64,000 nucleotides of DNA, taken from the NCBI GenBank assembly GCA_947044405.1, contig CAMRHE010000197.1:2666001-2730000 (forward strand), given 5' to 3'. The notes beneath the pieces were generated by a model, which did not search any database, was not told where the DNA came from, and saw nothing but the letters and a program-made list of their open reading frames with translations. Shown here piece after piece: positions 1 through 11,952 of the stretch. Positions within the stretch are counted from its first letter, which is position 1. Each line of letters begins with the position of its first letter. Source of the DNA: Leptodactylus fallax. Lineage: Eukaryota > Chordata > Amphibia > Anura > Leptodactylidae. Made by a program: the position numbers and the translations under genes.

Positions 1-614
1 CTAGAGAGAAAACAAACATAATATTCATTGCATGTTTGACATATTTATTGCTCTGCTTTTTATAATACTGCTTTTGTGAGCGAATATGCCAGATGTATCA
101 AATGGATATTAAATCACAAAGCAAGTATTAGAATAAAATATAAAGTGAGACTAGCCCGTGTCTGGTAGCTGGTCATGATCAAATTGTTACTTAAACTTTA
201 CAGAAGCCAAAAACTTATTCATCACCAATAATTGATTTAGACAAGTTGACATGAGACATGTAACTACAGGGGACAATCATGTTTTTAGTTTCATATAACA
301 AAAAAATGCTGTTTTTGATATATGGTTTCTAATAAAGTTTTTATTTTTACCTATATTTGATACAAAGATTTGACACTTTGTAGGATTCTTTAAAGGGGTA
401 TTATGTTAATTAAAACTTACCCCCTCCCCTCCCATCCACAAGAAACTCACAAACATAAGAATGGGGTAATGGGGTCCCATCTGCCCTATATATATGCTCT
501 GCTCCTCCATTCATCTCTTTAGGGCGCCAACTCTATAGACAAGCCAAATCCTATCACCTGCAGTCCTACAGAACAGAATGGCACTTGGTGCTCCATTTGT
601 AGTGGAAACACAGT

Positions 615-680
615 CAGATATCCACCTATCAAATATTTATCCCCTATCCTGTGGATAGGAGATAATGTTTCATTAGCAGA
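615..680. repeat. Short palindromic dispersed-repeat fragment
   Basis: The core reads TATCCCCTATCC, three bases, then GGATAGGAGATA, a near-perfect inverted repeat around 639-665. From memory, this 'cctatcc..ggatagg' motif is common in frog interspersed repeats. Only one end of the parent element seems to be present, so the family is not assigned. Confidence 0.4.
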
Positions 681-2189
681 AGTGCAAGAGAAATGAAAAA
701 AAGCAAAGCTTTTTAACCCTTTCTGAGCATTTTCTAAAAAAAAAAAAAAAAATTACCCACCAGAAAGCATTTTTATTGTGAAGGGATTCTGAAGTCACAT
801 GGAGGCTTTTAATGCAGTTTGAACAAATCCTAAGCGTATGCTGTTGGAAGCTGGACGTGGGTACCATGATGTGTTCCTGATGACTTTCTTGGCACAAACG
901 CATACAATTACAAAATTCTTGATATAGGTTTCTACAAAAACAAGAATTTCCATGCATCTTCTTACTTAAAAAAAAATTGAAAAAACTATTAAATTGGTGC
1001 CTTTTCTTAGAATGCTTGTTAACAACTATATTATTTGGTGTGCTGGAACATTGCCACTACTTATTCTGTTTTAGCATAAATCTGAATTAGGTGGGAGAAA
1101 TTTGCAATTCTGTATGAGAAAGCTAACAAGGCAGTAGTGTTAATTCTAACAAGAAAAGGAGTTGTGTTTTTTTTTTTTCTGTAAGTTACTCACTTCAAAG
1201 CTGATGATCTAAAGGTGCTACTGGGCGTTACATCATTTTTCCATTTATTGCTATTTTGCTGTGTCCTTGCCAACATCTTCTCTGTATCTTACAAATGTTT
1301 ATCCACATCTTCCTTTATGTTTTATGCATGAAGCCAGGAAATGACATTTGTATGTGCTCTGGGGACAGTACTGGGTAATGGACGCTCGAGTGTCTTGATG
1401 GCATGATACACTGAGTGACATGACATTGCTGACTATCACATATTCAAATAATACAGAACATTTTTTTTTTCAAAATTTTCTCAGCTAGTGGAATCCCAAA
1501 TGTAAACATGTTTGTAGTTCATGGTGTCTGATTCTGTCTCAAACATACAAACAAACCAGATACTACAGATCATCAGTGTGTACAGCAGAGAACAATGTGC
1601 TGTTGCTAAGGTTTAAGTGGCTAACTATAAAAAATGTACACAAAAATGTCATGAAATTACATTTTTAAAGGAGCTTAATGAACTCAAAACTATTAATAAA
1701 GCTCAATATAATCTATGTAGTATTTTGCACTTTAATAATCAATAAATAATATAACTATGAGAAAAGACATCCATCTAAAGACCTATCAAGCACTGCATAA
1801 AATAATTATAAAAAAAAATTATGTGAGTGCATCATCCAAAGCTTTGGATTCTCCACACATGATTACATCATGTAGTCACAGTACTTGGTGTCAAATGCGC
1901 AACCTTTTTGCAAAAGTATGGACAAGAGTTTCCTGTTGTGATTATGGGTGCAAAAAAATGAATGTACAGTACATCGTACAGTATCTGTAAATGTCTTCAT
2001 TTTTATTAAGAAAATCTCATTACTGGACATTATTATTTTCTTTAACTCTTGGAAAAAAATAACAATAAAAAGTTCAGATACCATCTAACCAGAAATTGTT
2101 TTACTGAGCCTTAGGAAATCAAATAGCTACTGTATAAACTAATATAATGCAACTGTCATATAAATGTCGCTATTATCAAACTTTTGAAC

Positions 2190-2545
2190 ATTTAAAGAGA
2201 ATCTGTGAACAGTTTTAACACCCCCTTCCCCCTTCTTCCCAAAGCACTAATACCACTGGATAGGTGACAAGAATACAAGCAGAAGGATACCTATGCTGTC
2301 GATCATGCTTGTATAACTGAGCAAATGAAGGTAATCGCTAAAGCTTTAGTTATCGCTAAAGTGTCCAGATGTAAAGTGTCTGGTGGGCATACAAGGATTC
2401 TGTATTTCTTGCCCAACCCCTGCCCTCTGCTCTTGAATGATGTCTCCAGAGGATAGCACATACCCCAGAGACCACTAGAACAATCACTAGTCATCTGTAG
2501 TCTTAAAAGGGGTTGTTGCAAAAGGACAATCCCTTTTCATATGCT
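2190..2545. repeat. Decayed dispersed repeat with fold-back end
   Basis: The segment opens with a 'gagaatctgtgaaca' phrase I associate with a frog repeat family. Near 2503-2540 it ends with AAAAGGGGTTGT and ACAATCCCTTTT in inverted order a few bases apart. A related 'aaaggggttgtcc' end recurs near 62631, and a weaker version near 56683. No coding potential is seen and the class is not assigned. Confidence 0.35.
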
Positions 2546-4744
2546 GTATTAGAAAATATGGTTCTTAGTTCAAGGGAATTATTAATTTAAACTGGCACCA
2601 GATAATAAAACATTTGTGACATATTGGAAATGTGTGGCCACCCATAGCTTTTCTTTGCATGGTACTCTATGCATATTCTAATGGTTGCAAAACCACAGCA
2701 TAGTAGTACTAATGCTTACTAACTGTTAGAAATCTCCAAAATACATAACAAATATTACAAGCAGTGGAGTGAATATCATCAATTTGGACCATAGTCATGA
2801 TAATCTAAAGACACCAGTCATCATAAGTTTTTAAAAATCAATTGTTATGTCAGTTGTTAAGGGCCTCATGCATATACAGTGAGAGAAAAAAAATGGAGAA
2901 TTGAGAACGTTGGACTGGTTGACTATGTCATATGGCTTCCGACTCTCTCTTCTGACTTTTCCTGATCTTGAGGAAAAGAAGGGCTGAACATGTTAAATTT
3001 TAATGCCAAATGCCTTTGTTCTTACGGAATACAAGGTGCCAGCGGTGTCTGTATTATTCCTCTCTTTGAGCGCTTGCCCAAAATGAGCTTGAACATGTAT
3101 AGGTTAGCCCAACCGATATTCATCCGATAGCTGTTAAAGTGGTATTCCATCATATTTAAGCTTGTAGCTTAAGCTAACTCACGTGTTTTATCCAATACAT
3201 TGCTCATCTCTGTTGCCTGTTTGCCAGATACTACTGAATATGTATCCTCAGTGTTTACAGCTGGTGGCCTAGGTTTCATCTAGCACCATGGCTGGCAGGT
3301 TCATCCATCTCTGTTCGCTTCTCTTTACTTTGATTGACAATTAATGGAGTCTATATCAGGTCTTCCTACTGCATTTAGCTGCTGAGCCCTGACAAGGGCA
3401 AGAACAATGCTTGATCAGTGTATCTGCCTCTGTTATCTCTGTATGTTAATCCAGAAATAACAGTTTGCAATTTAGTCCTGGACGCACCCTGCTGGTCTGT
3501 GCACAAGCTAAACGGCCCACCGAATTGTCACAGAAACCAGGAAGTGAAAGGGAAAGAAGACAGGATAGCAGGTGAAACTCTGACATGGGAAAACATTTTA
3601 AAGGTGTATAGGCTCCTTGAGAGTGAGAGTAGTGGTGGAGGCAACTAGTTTTACTGTAAAATCCAGATACAAAGTCAGATGTCCTTTAAATGATATGAAA
3701 AAATATAATAAAAATAAAATAAATGTATTGTATATATTGTACATATATATATGCTAACTTTGTCAATCCAGTAGAAGTCTCCTTATGGGTAAGTCCTAAC
3801 TATATATAACATTCATAAATAAGTATCTTCCTTATGCTGTGACGCTGAAGAGTGTAAGAGAAGTTCTCACAATATAGTAAAATGACTGACATAAACACCT
3901 ATAACATCAGCAGCATACAAATATTTGGTGATGACGAGTAGACATTTAAAGGGAGCAGTTCAATTTAGCTGAAAAAAGTAGATCAGTTTTACAAACCCGC
4001 ACATTCAATCACCTTCCTTAAACAAATATGTTAAGGAAAACAACTCTGTTTTTCTTTCCAGTAAAGACGCTTAAACAAGCTGCCACTGGGAATGTATTCA
4101 CCTTGTGCTAAAAGCCCTTCTGATAGCATGTAGGTCATTGGTTCCCAATCTAGTGAGTTGTCAAAACACAAGTTTCCCTGTTCCTGAGAAACTCTTCATT
4201 TTTCTTTGGTTTATATTAATAAACACCAGGACTCCAAGAGAAACTGTATGGAAATGGGCTATATAAAAATGGAACATTCAAGCTGACAATGATCACAAGA
4301 TGTTATTGGCCTTTCCCACTACTTGAGGTTAGTACCTGTTCTTGGAAGTCTTCACTACTCAATATTTTAAGTGTGAGCAACAATGAAACCACTTAACCTG
4401 AAGGAAAGCTGCTATTGTTAGAAAGAATGATACTACAGGTTCATGTAAGGTGAATCTAATCGCTGACAAAAAAAAATAATAATGAAATAGCTTACCTGGT
4501 CAACAATAGGAAAATGTTCCTACAGAAAATGGAGCAGAACATCCACTTATGTGTATAGACCAACCCGAAAGTAAAACCCATGTCTCTGGTCTATCTAAAC
4601 TGAAATAAAGGATCCTAGTGCTGGCTTACCACCTTTTCCCACCTCAATTCTTTTCTTTCTTTAGTGTATGCTCACTTTCCCTTCATGGTAACTACATAGT
4701 TGTCCAAATGAAAAAAATGTCTATCAGGAAGTCTCGCTTTTATA

Positions 4745-5611
4745 CCCCTTCCCGCTGTAGGCATTTTTAGATTTTTGTTTTTGAATCCACACCTTCCAAA
4801 CCCCATAAATTTGTTATTTTTTCCTATATGAGGACTTAGTGTTGCGGGATAAATTGTACTTCGTAATGGTACCATTTAATATTGTGTACGACATATTGGG
4901 AAGCTGGAAAAAAAAATCAGAATGGGGAAAATTGGAGAAAAAATGCATTTGTGCGACTTTCTTACTGGCTTTGTTTTTACGGCGTTCATTGTACAGCCAA
5001 AATGACATGTCAGTTGTATTCTATGGGTCGGTACGATTCTGGGGATACCAAACTTATATAGTTTTTTTACGTTTTAACCAATTAAAAAAATCCAAAACTT
5101 TACAAAAAAAAAAATTTCATGGCGTCGCCAAATTTTGACACCCATAACTTTTTTATATTTCTGTGTACAGGGATGCATAAGTCATCTTTTTTTTGAAGGG
5201 CCAGGTGTACTTTTTAGTTATACCATTTTGGGGAATGTCTGATGTTTTGATCGCTTGGAAGGCGAAATGGTAAAAAAATGGCGGTTTGGCTCTTTTGATT
5301 TTTTTTTCCTGTTACGATATTCAGAAGGCTTCTGGTTGCCATAGGAACAGGGCAGCTCCCACAATCTCGCAGCGTGGCAGTCGTACTGCCACAAAGAAGG
5401 CCCCGGGACAATTTTTTTGACTTTTGGAGGGTAGCCACACAATGCCCGCGATCAGTGTAAACTCTGATCACAGGCATTAGTGAGGGATTTTCGCTGTACA
5501 TTACAGCAGAGACCCGGTAGCTATGGCAGCCTCTCTGCAGCAGAGCGGCCACCATCTTTTAATCCCCTATACCGTATCTACCGTAATAGTATGGCGGATG
5601 TTGGGAAGGGG
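4745..5611 (-). mobile_element. piggyBac-like MITE (TTAA-flanked), copy 1
   Basis: The element begins CCCCTTCCCGC and ends GGGAAGGGG. It is followed by TTAA at 5612-5615 and preceded by TATA, probably a mutated TTAA. The interior ('gataaattgtacttcgtaatggtacc', 'gacatgtcagttgtattctatgggtcggtacg') is recognisably the reverse complement of the interior of the copy at 54357-55425. TTAA duplication with CCC-starting ends is typical of piggyBac-superfamily elements. No transposase is encoded, so it must have moved non-autonomously. Weak open frames on both strands are chance products of the repeat. Confidence 0.75.
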
Positions 5612-5615
5612 TTAA

Positions 5616-6934
5616 TGCAACCTGAAAGTTTAACATCTGGCTCAGCAAAGTGACTCAACGGCATGTCAAAGAGCATACTATTTCAAATTGTGGTCCTTTA
5701 TGAAAATTCCCTTTTAGACTCTAACATTTAATTTGCTTGGAAGAATAGGCCCTTCAGTAGGCCTCAAAATGAGGGAAGCTAATATTAATCTCTCTCTCAT
5801 ACACAATCAATGGCTCCCAAAGTATCTCTCATTCTTTGCCGCCACCCCACAGGGTTGTCTCATTGTGGCCATACTGCCTAAGGCACTCTATGTACTAACG
5901 TCCTTGCACCCATGCACTAACATAATTTCTCCTCTCTACAGACATGTCAACTCACCAGAGATTCCTGGGAGTCTCCCGGTTTGTAGGTCACCTCACCGAG
6001 TCACCTTATTAATTAGGAGGTTGCCAGGAGATCCTCTATCATTTTAAAGTTTAACTTTATTCATTTAGCCTGTTACTTTACTGACTGAGCCACAAGATCT
6101 ATTAGTTTCAATACAGGCAATAGTATTGTACTGTGCCTACATAATGCATTGGTATATAGAGATACTTCTTCTTTATGCCGCTACATTGTATACTTAAAAA
6201 TATATTTTCTAAGTGCACAATGTACTGGAATATAGAGATATTTCTCTATGTATAATACATATGAGGGAAAGAAAATGCTTGGTATGAGAAAAAACATACC
6301 TAATAAAAAAATAACATTCTTTTATTCTTAAATGATTATATAATTTCCTTATAGCTAAAAAATATTTAAAGTGATCACTAAATTGTGTAAATAAAAATAT
6401 AATATTATTATATGGGGGTCTGAATATATGTAACTGTACCCTTTTATAAATGCCACGCCCCTTAAAAGGCCACTCCCAATTTTGATGCAACCTGCCATTC
6501 GCGAAAACTCTGACACAGTAACACCACGGCACAATACTCTCCGCCATCCATTTGCTCTCAACATCAATCCTATGTAGACCCATATGGGTGCCAGACTTCT
6601 CCTCCTTTGACCTAACCACCAGGATGCTATACAATACCTTTTTCTGGTGGCCAGCAACACTAACAGGACTTGGTAGCTATGCTATGTACAGTGTTCTGCT
6701 AACCATCATCAGTTAAAGATGCAACACTTGCAACAGCTATGCAGTACACAAGACACCTGTTTGGAGAAGAAATGAGGGTTAGTCTACTCCCAAGCTTTAA
6801 CTACATTATATGGTTGTGTAAATTCTAAAAGTATAAAATAGGTTTCAAAGAATTATGTGTTTAGAAGAAAAAGTAAGCAGTGACATCAATAACAATTATG
6901 TGAAATTACTATATGAATTAGTGAATAAGCAGTT
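5616..6934. other. AT-rich DNA, nothing recognised
   Basis: No reading frame with recognisable protein similarity and no clear repeat boundary was found. A 141-codon frame on the minus strand (6209-6634) has hydrophobic, low-complexity content and matches nothing I know. Confidence 0.5.
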
Positions 6935-7440
6935 ATACCAATTTCTACAGACACATCTTTTCAGACAGGCCTATCACAATCCCTAATGTAAACCCTTCCG
7001 TAGGTAGAATCCCTAAAATGAACCCTCCTCTGTTCACACTCTCGCATTATCCCACAGGATATGATGCCGTTTCGTACTGTAACTTTATGTGTCCAGGCAC
7101 CAGCTGCACAGTAAAGGACACGACTGGTGACACCTCATACAGCTTTATTTATGTGTAATGACAGTAACCTCTGTTACAAAATTGTCTGGACAACTGTATA
7201 AGCAATGCTACCTCCGATGCTGCTCCTGCTACCTCTTGTGTCACCCCCTCTACCTCATAGATTGTAAGCTTTTGCGAGCAGGGCCCTCAGTCCCATTGTG
7301 TGAACTGACTATTACTCTGTAATTTATCTTTTTATCTGTACTTTAACCCTACAATTTGTAAAGTGCTGTGGAACATGTTGGCGCTATATCAATAAAATGC
7401 ATGCTTCTTATTATTACTATTATTATTATTATTATTAATA
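6935..7440 (+). mobile_element. LINE 3' end (L2/CR1-type), truncated copy
   Basis: This is the non-coding tail of a non-LTR retrotransposon. It matches the tail at 38880-39300 through shared phrases: 'cttttcagacaggcctatcacaat', 'tcatagattgtaagct', 'gcagggccctcagtcccattgtgtgaa', and 'ggcgctatat' followed by an (ATT)n tract at 7409-7438. The reverse transcriptase portion is absent because the copy is 5'-truncated, as expected from incomplete target-primed reverse transcription. Confidence 0.7.
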
Positions 7441-9057
7441 CTAATAAGCAGTAAAATATATTAGAAGAAAAATCAATAAAAGGACAGATGAGGAGAAGTA
7501 GACAAATATGTCTTCACATACTTTGCATCTATGAATTCTGGTCAAAATAAATGTTCACATTTGCTGCTTTCAGTATTTTTGACAGCAAGAATAATGTAGT
7601 CTGCAACTCTAATCAAGCCATCAAAAATACTGGAACCTCCAAAGAAGTATGAAGGACCCTGGTATAAGTCAGTAGGGTCCATCTGGATATTTATTTGCAT
7701 ATGATCCAGCATAGCTGTTGTGACTGCTTACAGTTGTTGTGACTGCTTGAGTATAATAAAAAAAAAAATTATACCACACTTCAGGTAAAGAAAAATAGGA
7801 AGACAACAAGGAAGAGTTGTATACATTATAGCTGTGACAAATATGTAAAGGAGCTTTCAACTACATATACATAAGTTCTATGATTCCACAAAAACTGCTG
7901 GTATCAGTATTCTCATATTTTCATATGATAATAATGTAATAAAAAGCATGGCCAACAAAGTAAATTTTATTTGTGACAATAAATAATAGACAGTAGTTTA
8001 CTGCTTTAGGTATAGTTTTCGTTATGTTACTGAGATAAAGCATTGCAAAGCATTAAATAGCCCCCTATCCTTATGTCTTCAAGTGGCGGCAAAATAGGAA
8101 AGCATCAGTAACAATTTTACAAGCACCTGCCATATCTCAGCACATAAAGTACCGGCATCACAGATGGCTTCTATAGACTGCCAGATAACATGCCTATGGA
8201 ATAGAAGGCAATTGCATGAAGAGGGTCTGTTACCTTTTGTAAACAGAGCATCAAAGAGTCCCAGATCATCCAGCAAAGAATTGCATTATCACATAATGTA
8301 CACCAGTCACTGCTGAGGTGTTCAACCATGCACTGCGTAGTGTCTTTCTCCCAGAGATTCACCTACTCTCTGTATCGTGCAACATCTGTTATACTGCATG
8401 TAACCCCAACAGATGTCCCTGCTGTCAACACAGATCAAATGCAGAAATGCCTGTTAGCATGTGATTCTATCAGATACAGGAGTTTATAGAAAAAGAATAA
8501 TCTTCACAAGTAATATAATAAAAATGCCAAGTGTATGCTTGTTTAACTTCATATGCCTTTTGTTTTTTGATATTTCTCCGTAGAATTTATGAGGAACAAT
8601 TCTGGTAAGAAGACAGGAAATTTGTACTCTCTCTGAAAAAGTATGGTTACAAAAAAAATGCAGGAATGTAGTAACAAAGTTATCCTTACTCTAGTCAATT
8701 GGAAATGGCACATACTGTATCTTTTGCTCACTCCAGTGTTGAAATGGGAGATTTGGTTCTGTACAGATGTGTCCACCTGTTCCTTAGTTCGAATTTGTTC
8801 AGAGACTTCAATTTCTCATTCAATAATTAAATCAATTCAAATTGTAATATGCTAGCAAAACACTTTACAAGCTGAAATTCATAACACAGCCACGGGATGG
8901 CCACATATAAGATATATCTCATGACAGAATATCACCAAATCATTTTGTTAATAAGTTGGTCATTTTGTGGACATGTCCAGTCAAGAAGAAAGGGAAGGAC
9001 AGATACATCTGTAGGCAAATTGGTCTAACTGTGATAAATACAACATGCCATGATAGT
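7441..9057. other. AT-rich DNA, nothing recognised
   Basis: No convincing gene or repeat boundary. Two overlapping minus-strand frames at 8079-8362 have a few cysteines and tryptophans but no motif I can name and no sign of splicing. Confidence 0.5.
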
Positions 9058-9062
9058 CTGAT

Positions 9063-9726
9063 TGTAACGTCTCTGCCGTTTCGGGTCTCGGCGCCGCCCT
9101 CCGCTCGCACGCTGTGGCGAAGGAGGCGTCTTCAATTTTGTTCTTTGTGTAAGTTTCTTGATGCTCAGTCTGAACATGGTCCTAGTTCTCTTGCTGTGTA
9201 AAGCCACACCCTTGTAATTAGGAACATTTCTCTCTGGACTGCATAGAGTTAATCTCTTCCTGGCCTGAGTGATTGACAGCCTGTGTACCTATCAGCTCTG
9301 GGGCTGGTCCCAGACGTTCTATAAACAGGTTGTCAGCCCTCACATGGCTGCCGGTTATTACACTTGTGTTTTGCCTGCTCTCTTCATTACTTCCCTTGCT
9401 ACCTTGTTACCTGATTTTCTGACCACTGGCTTTGACTTTGACTATTCTCTTGGATATCGATTCTGTGCTGCAATTGCTCGATTGTTTCTGACCCCTTGGC
9501 TAGCTGACCTCCCTTTGTTGTTGTGCGTCTTGTCTGCGTTCTATGTGATCACTTATTATAAGGAGGGACTGTCGACGTAGTTGCTGACTGTCACCTAGGA
9601 CAGATTGGGCAATTTAGCCAGGGACAGTGGGGGGGATTCAGCTTAGGGTCCACTGTCTCGTTGTGCTCCTCCCCCCTAGTTCTCCAGCAGCTTCTGGGGA
9701 ATCGCTCCTCTAGTGATTCCCTTACA
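9063..9726 (+). repeat. 5' long terminal repeat
   Basis: 664 bp, TG...CA ends, paired with 11287-11947. It is GC-richer at its 5' end (CpG-bearing 'tttcgggtctcggcgccg') than the surrounding DNA. It should hold the element's promoter and polyadenylation signal. A possible TATA-like 'ctataaacag' lies near 9320, but its role is inferred. Confidence 0.93.
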
Positions 9727-9771
9727 GAATAACCGGCCATACATTCTGCCATTGCTTCCCATAAGGTCAGC

Positions 9772-10086
9772 ATGGATCCTATTCAGGGCCTTGCAGCCAA
9801 GTTGGAAGGTTTGGCAGTCCTGGTAAATGAGCTTGCTAACCAGGTTCAGACCCTTACTGAGGCCGCTGCAGCATCCCCGCCTGTTTCTTCCCCTTTTAAG
9901 GTGAAGATGTTACTCCCGGATCGTTTTTCAGGGGATCGTGAAAAATTTGAGACTTTCCGGGAGTCCTGTCGCCTGTATTTTCGGATTAATCCACATGCAT
10001 CCCAGGCCCAAATGGTAGGAATAGTTATATCCCTCCTACAGGGGGATCCACAGGCTTGGGCCCTTAAACTCCCCTCCAGGGGCTGA
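9772..10086 (+). pseudogene. gag: gag N-terminal part (gypsy-type capsid), frame-broken
   Basis: The reading frame starts at the first ATG after the 5' LTR with MDPIQGLAAKLEGLAVLVNE, the 'MDP..' start with an amphipathic helix seen in sushi-ichi-like Ty3/gypsy Gag proteins and their mammalian relatives (PEG10/RTL group). About residues 45-100 begin the capsid-like domain ('LLPDRFSGDREKFETFRESC'). The frame closes at a TGA at 10084-10086, while the rest of Gag continues in the next frame from about 10082, so a one-base change in the run 'ccaggggct' broke the gene. Gag would form the cytoplasmic particle that packages the element RNA. No intact Gag can be made. Confidence 0.85.
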
Positions 10087-11374
10087 GGAGTGGACTGACT
10101 TTGAAAAGTTTTTTTTGTCCTTGGGGTCTATATATGCTGAGCCAGACCACATTGGTCTTGCGGAATCGCAACTCCTCACCATGCGGCAGAGCAAACGCTC
10201 TGCTGAGGAATATTGCGCAGAATTCCGCAAGTGCAGCGTGACTGCAGGTTGGTGTGAGTCAGTTCTAAAGGCCCACTTTAAACAAGGCCTGTGTGACCGT
10301 ATTAAGGAGCTCTGGGTTGGTCACCCAGATCCTCCCACTCTTGAGCAGGCCATGACTTTGGCTGTCCGTATTGACCGTAGGATCCGGGAAAATGTTAAAG
10401 AGAGAATAGGGTCTGCTTCTTCCAAGTTTTCTGTCTCTCCCTCACTCTCTCCTGAAAACCCTGTTATTTCTCCCATGACTCCTGGTGAGGAACCTATGCA
10501 ACTGGGAGTTATGGACGCCAAGATGCGACGAGAGCATCGTCTCAGGAACAACCTCTGCCTGTACTGTGGTACTTCCGGTCATTTCATCCGTGACTGCTCC
10601 ATCAGACCCCGCACACCAGGGGAAAAACTTCAGTGCCTGAGTGGTAGTCGGAAGAACCACTCAGGCAACCAGGTATTTGCCAGTAGTAACAATAAGATGT
10701 TGTTATCTGTGTCTCTGTCTTCTGGGGACAGATCTGTTTCTGGCCAGGCCTTAGTTGACTCTGGGTCTGCGGCAAACTTTGTCACATTCTCGTTGGTCTC
10801 AGATTTAGGCATTGAGCTTTTGCCACTTGACACTCCTCTGGCGGTTACTGGAGCGGATTTTGCCCCACTGGCCAGGGGTAAGGTCCGATTCAAGACCCCC
10901 TTAATAACGTTGCAAGTTGGTTCTGCTCATTCAGAGGTCATGAGCTTTTTTGTTATGGAGCGTCTGTCTTCCGATATTATTTTGGGGCTCCCCTGGTTGA
11001 ACCTCCATAACCCTATTTTTGATTGGGGTAAAAGGGAGTTGGTAAAATGGGGAGATCAGTGCTCATCCCACTGTATTGTTTTGCACACCTTAAATTGTGT
11101 TACTGAGGAGACTGTCTCGGCTGCAAAAGGTGGGAAATGCCAGGTGAATAAAAAATGTTTGCCTGGCCCACCAGTGTCTGTGGTTGTGCACAAAGATCCT
11201 GAATTGAAGGCAGAGAAAATACTGGGTCCTACTAAAACTGGTTTATCTGGTGAGGGTCCGGTGGCCCCTCATAAAGGGGGGGGTACTGTAACGTCTCTGC
11301 CGTTTCGGGTCTCGGCGCCGCCCTCCGCTCGCACGCTGTGGCGAAGGAGGCGTCTTCAATTTTGTTTTGTGTAA
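10082..11374 (+). pseudogene. gag-pro: gag C-terminus, zinc knuckle and aspartic protease
   Basis: Continuation of Gag in frame 2. Domains in order are: the remaining capsid ('EEYCAEFRKCSVTAGW'); a CCHC knuckle CLYCGTSGHFIRDC at about 10555-10597 (C-x2-C-x4-H-x4-C, nucleic-acid binding); and a retropepsin-like protease with the active-site motif VDSGSAANF near 10753 and the flap/helix motif IILGLPWL near 10977. The protease would cleave the polyprotein. After the protease the frame runs through about 90 residues and directly into the 3' LTR. Reverse transcriptase, RNase H and integrase are missing. The last residues before the LTR ('GPVAPHKGGGT') look like the usual C-terminal tail of a gypsy Pol, which suggests an internal deletion, not a premature end. 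Gag and protease share one frame here. Confidence 0.88.
11273..11283 (+). promoter_or_regulatory. Polypurine tract
   Basis: AAAGGGGGGGG followed by TAC and then the TGTAACG of the 3' LTR. Its position just upstream of the 3' LTR is that of the plus-strand DNA synthesis primer in LTR retrotransposons. Confidence 0.75.
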
Positions 11375-11947
11375 GCTTCTTGATGCTCAGTCTGAACATG
11401 GTCCTAGTTCTCTTGCTGTGTAAAGCCAAACCCTTGTAATTAGGAACATTTCTCTCTGGACTGCATAGAGTTAATCTCTTCCTGGCCTGAGTGATTGACA
11501 GCCTGTGTACCTATCAGCTCTGGGGCTGGTCCCAGACTTTCTATAAACAGGTTGTCAGCCCTCACATGGCTGCCGGTTATTACACTTGTGTTTTGCCTGC
11601 TCTCTTCATTATTTCCCTTGCTACCTTGTTACCTGATTTTCTGACCACTGGCTTTGACTTTGACTATTCTCTTGGATCTTGATTCTGTGCTGCAATTGCT
11701 CGATTGTTTCTGACTCCTTGGCTAGCTGACCTCCCTTTGTTGTTGTGCGTCTTGTCTGCGTTCTATGTGATCACTTATTATAAGGAGGAACTGTCGATGT
11801 GGTTGCTGGCTGTCACCTAGGACAGATCGGGCAAGTTAGCCAGGGACAGTGGGGGGATTCAGCTTAGGGTCCACTGTCTCGTTGTGCCCCTCCCCCCTAG
11901 TTCTCCAGCAGCTTCTGGGGAATCGCTCCTCTAGTGATTCCCTTACA
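11287..11947 (+). repeat. 3' long terminal repeat
   Basis: 661 bp, the partner of 9063-9726. Visible differences include a 2-base deletion (TTGTTTTGTG versus TTGTTCTTTGTG), a clustered set near 11788-11810, and a G-run length change near 11852. TSD CTGAT follows directly. Confidence 0.93.
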
Positions 11948-11952
11948 CTGAT

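Larger units (their letters stand above)
1..4740. other. AT-rich DNA without a recognisable gene
   Basis: No reading frame here resembles a known protein; the longest are under 100 codons and lack composition or motif support. The stretch is AT-rich, with short homopolymers and a few TA runs near 3720-3760. Two short pieces (615-680 and 2190-2545) look like decayed dispersed repeats and are listed separately. It could be intron or intergenic DNA; nothing in the sequence decides between them. Confidence 0.6.
9063..11947 (+). mobile_element. Ty3/gypsy-type LTR retrotransposon, polymerase deleted
   Basis: A complete LTR-internal-LTR structure of 2885 bp flanked by a perfect 5-bp duplication CTGAT (9058-9062 and 11948-11952). 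Both LTRs start TGTAACG and end CCTTACA. The internal region is only about 1.56 kb. It holds gag, a CCHC zinc knuckle and an aspartic protease, but no reverse transcriptase, RNase H or integrase. A G-rich polypurine tract precedes the 3' LTR. No tRNA-type primer site (starting TGG) is evident just after 9726. By eye the LTRs differ at roughly 14 substitutions plus two or three small indels over 661 bp, about 2%, so the insertion is fairly recent. It is defective in cis. Confidence 0.93.

Noticed and set aside
3418..3648. 76-codon frame of mixed composition
   Set aside because: No motif, no context, no evidence of splicing or codon constraint.
5214..5555. 113-codon minus-strand frame
   Set aside because: It lies inside a non-coding TTAA MITE and is not conserved in the other copies.
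9269..9580. 104-codon frame in the 5' LTR, hydrophobic, membrane-protein-like; repeated at 11491
   Set aside because: It lies wholly in the LTR, differs in length between the two LTRs, and is probably a chance frame. An envelope-type gene would be expected between protease/pol and the 3' LTR, not in both LTRs.
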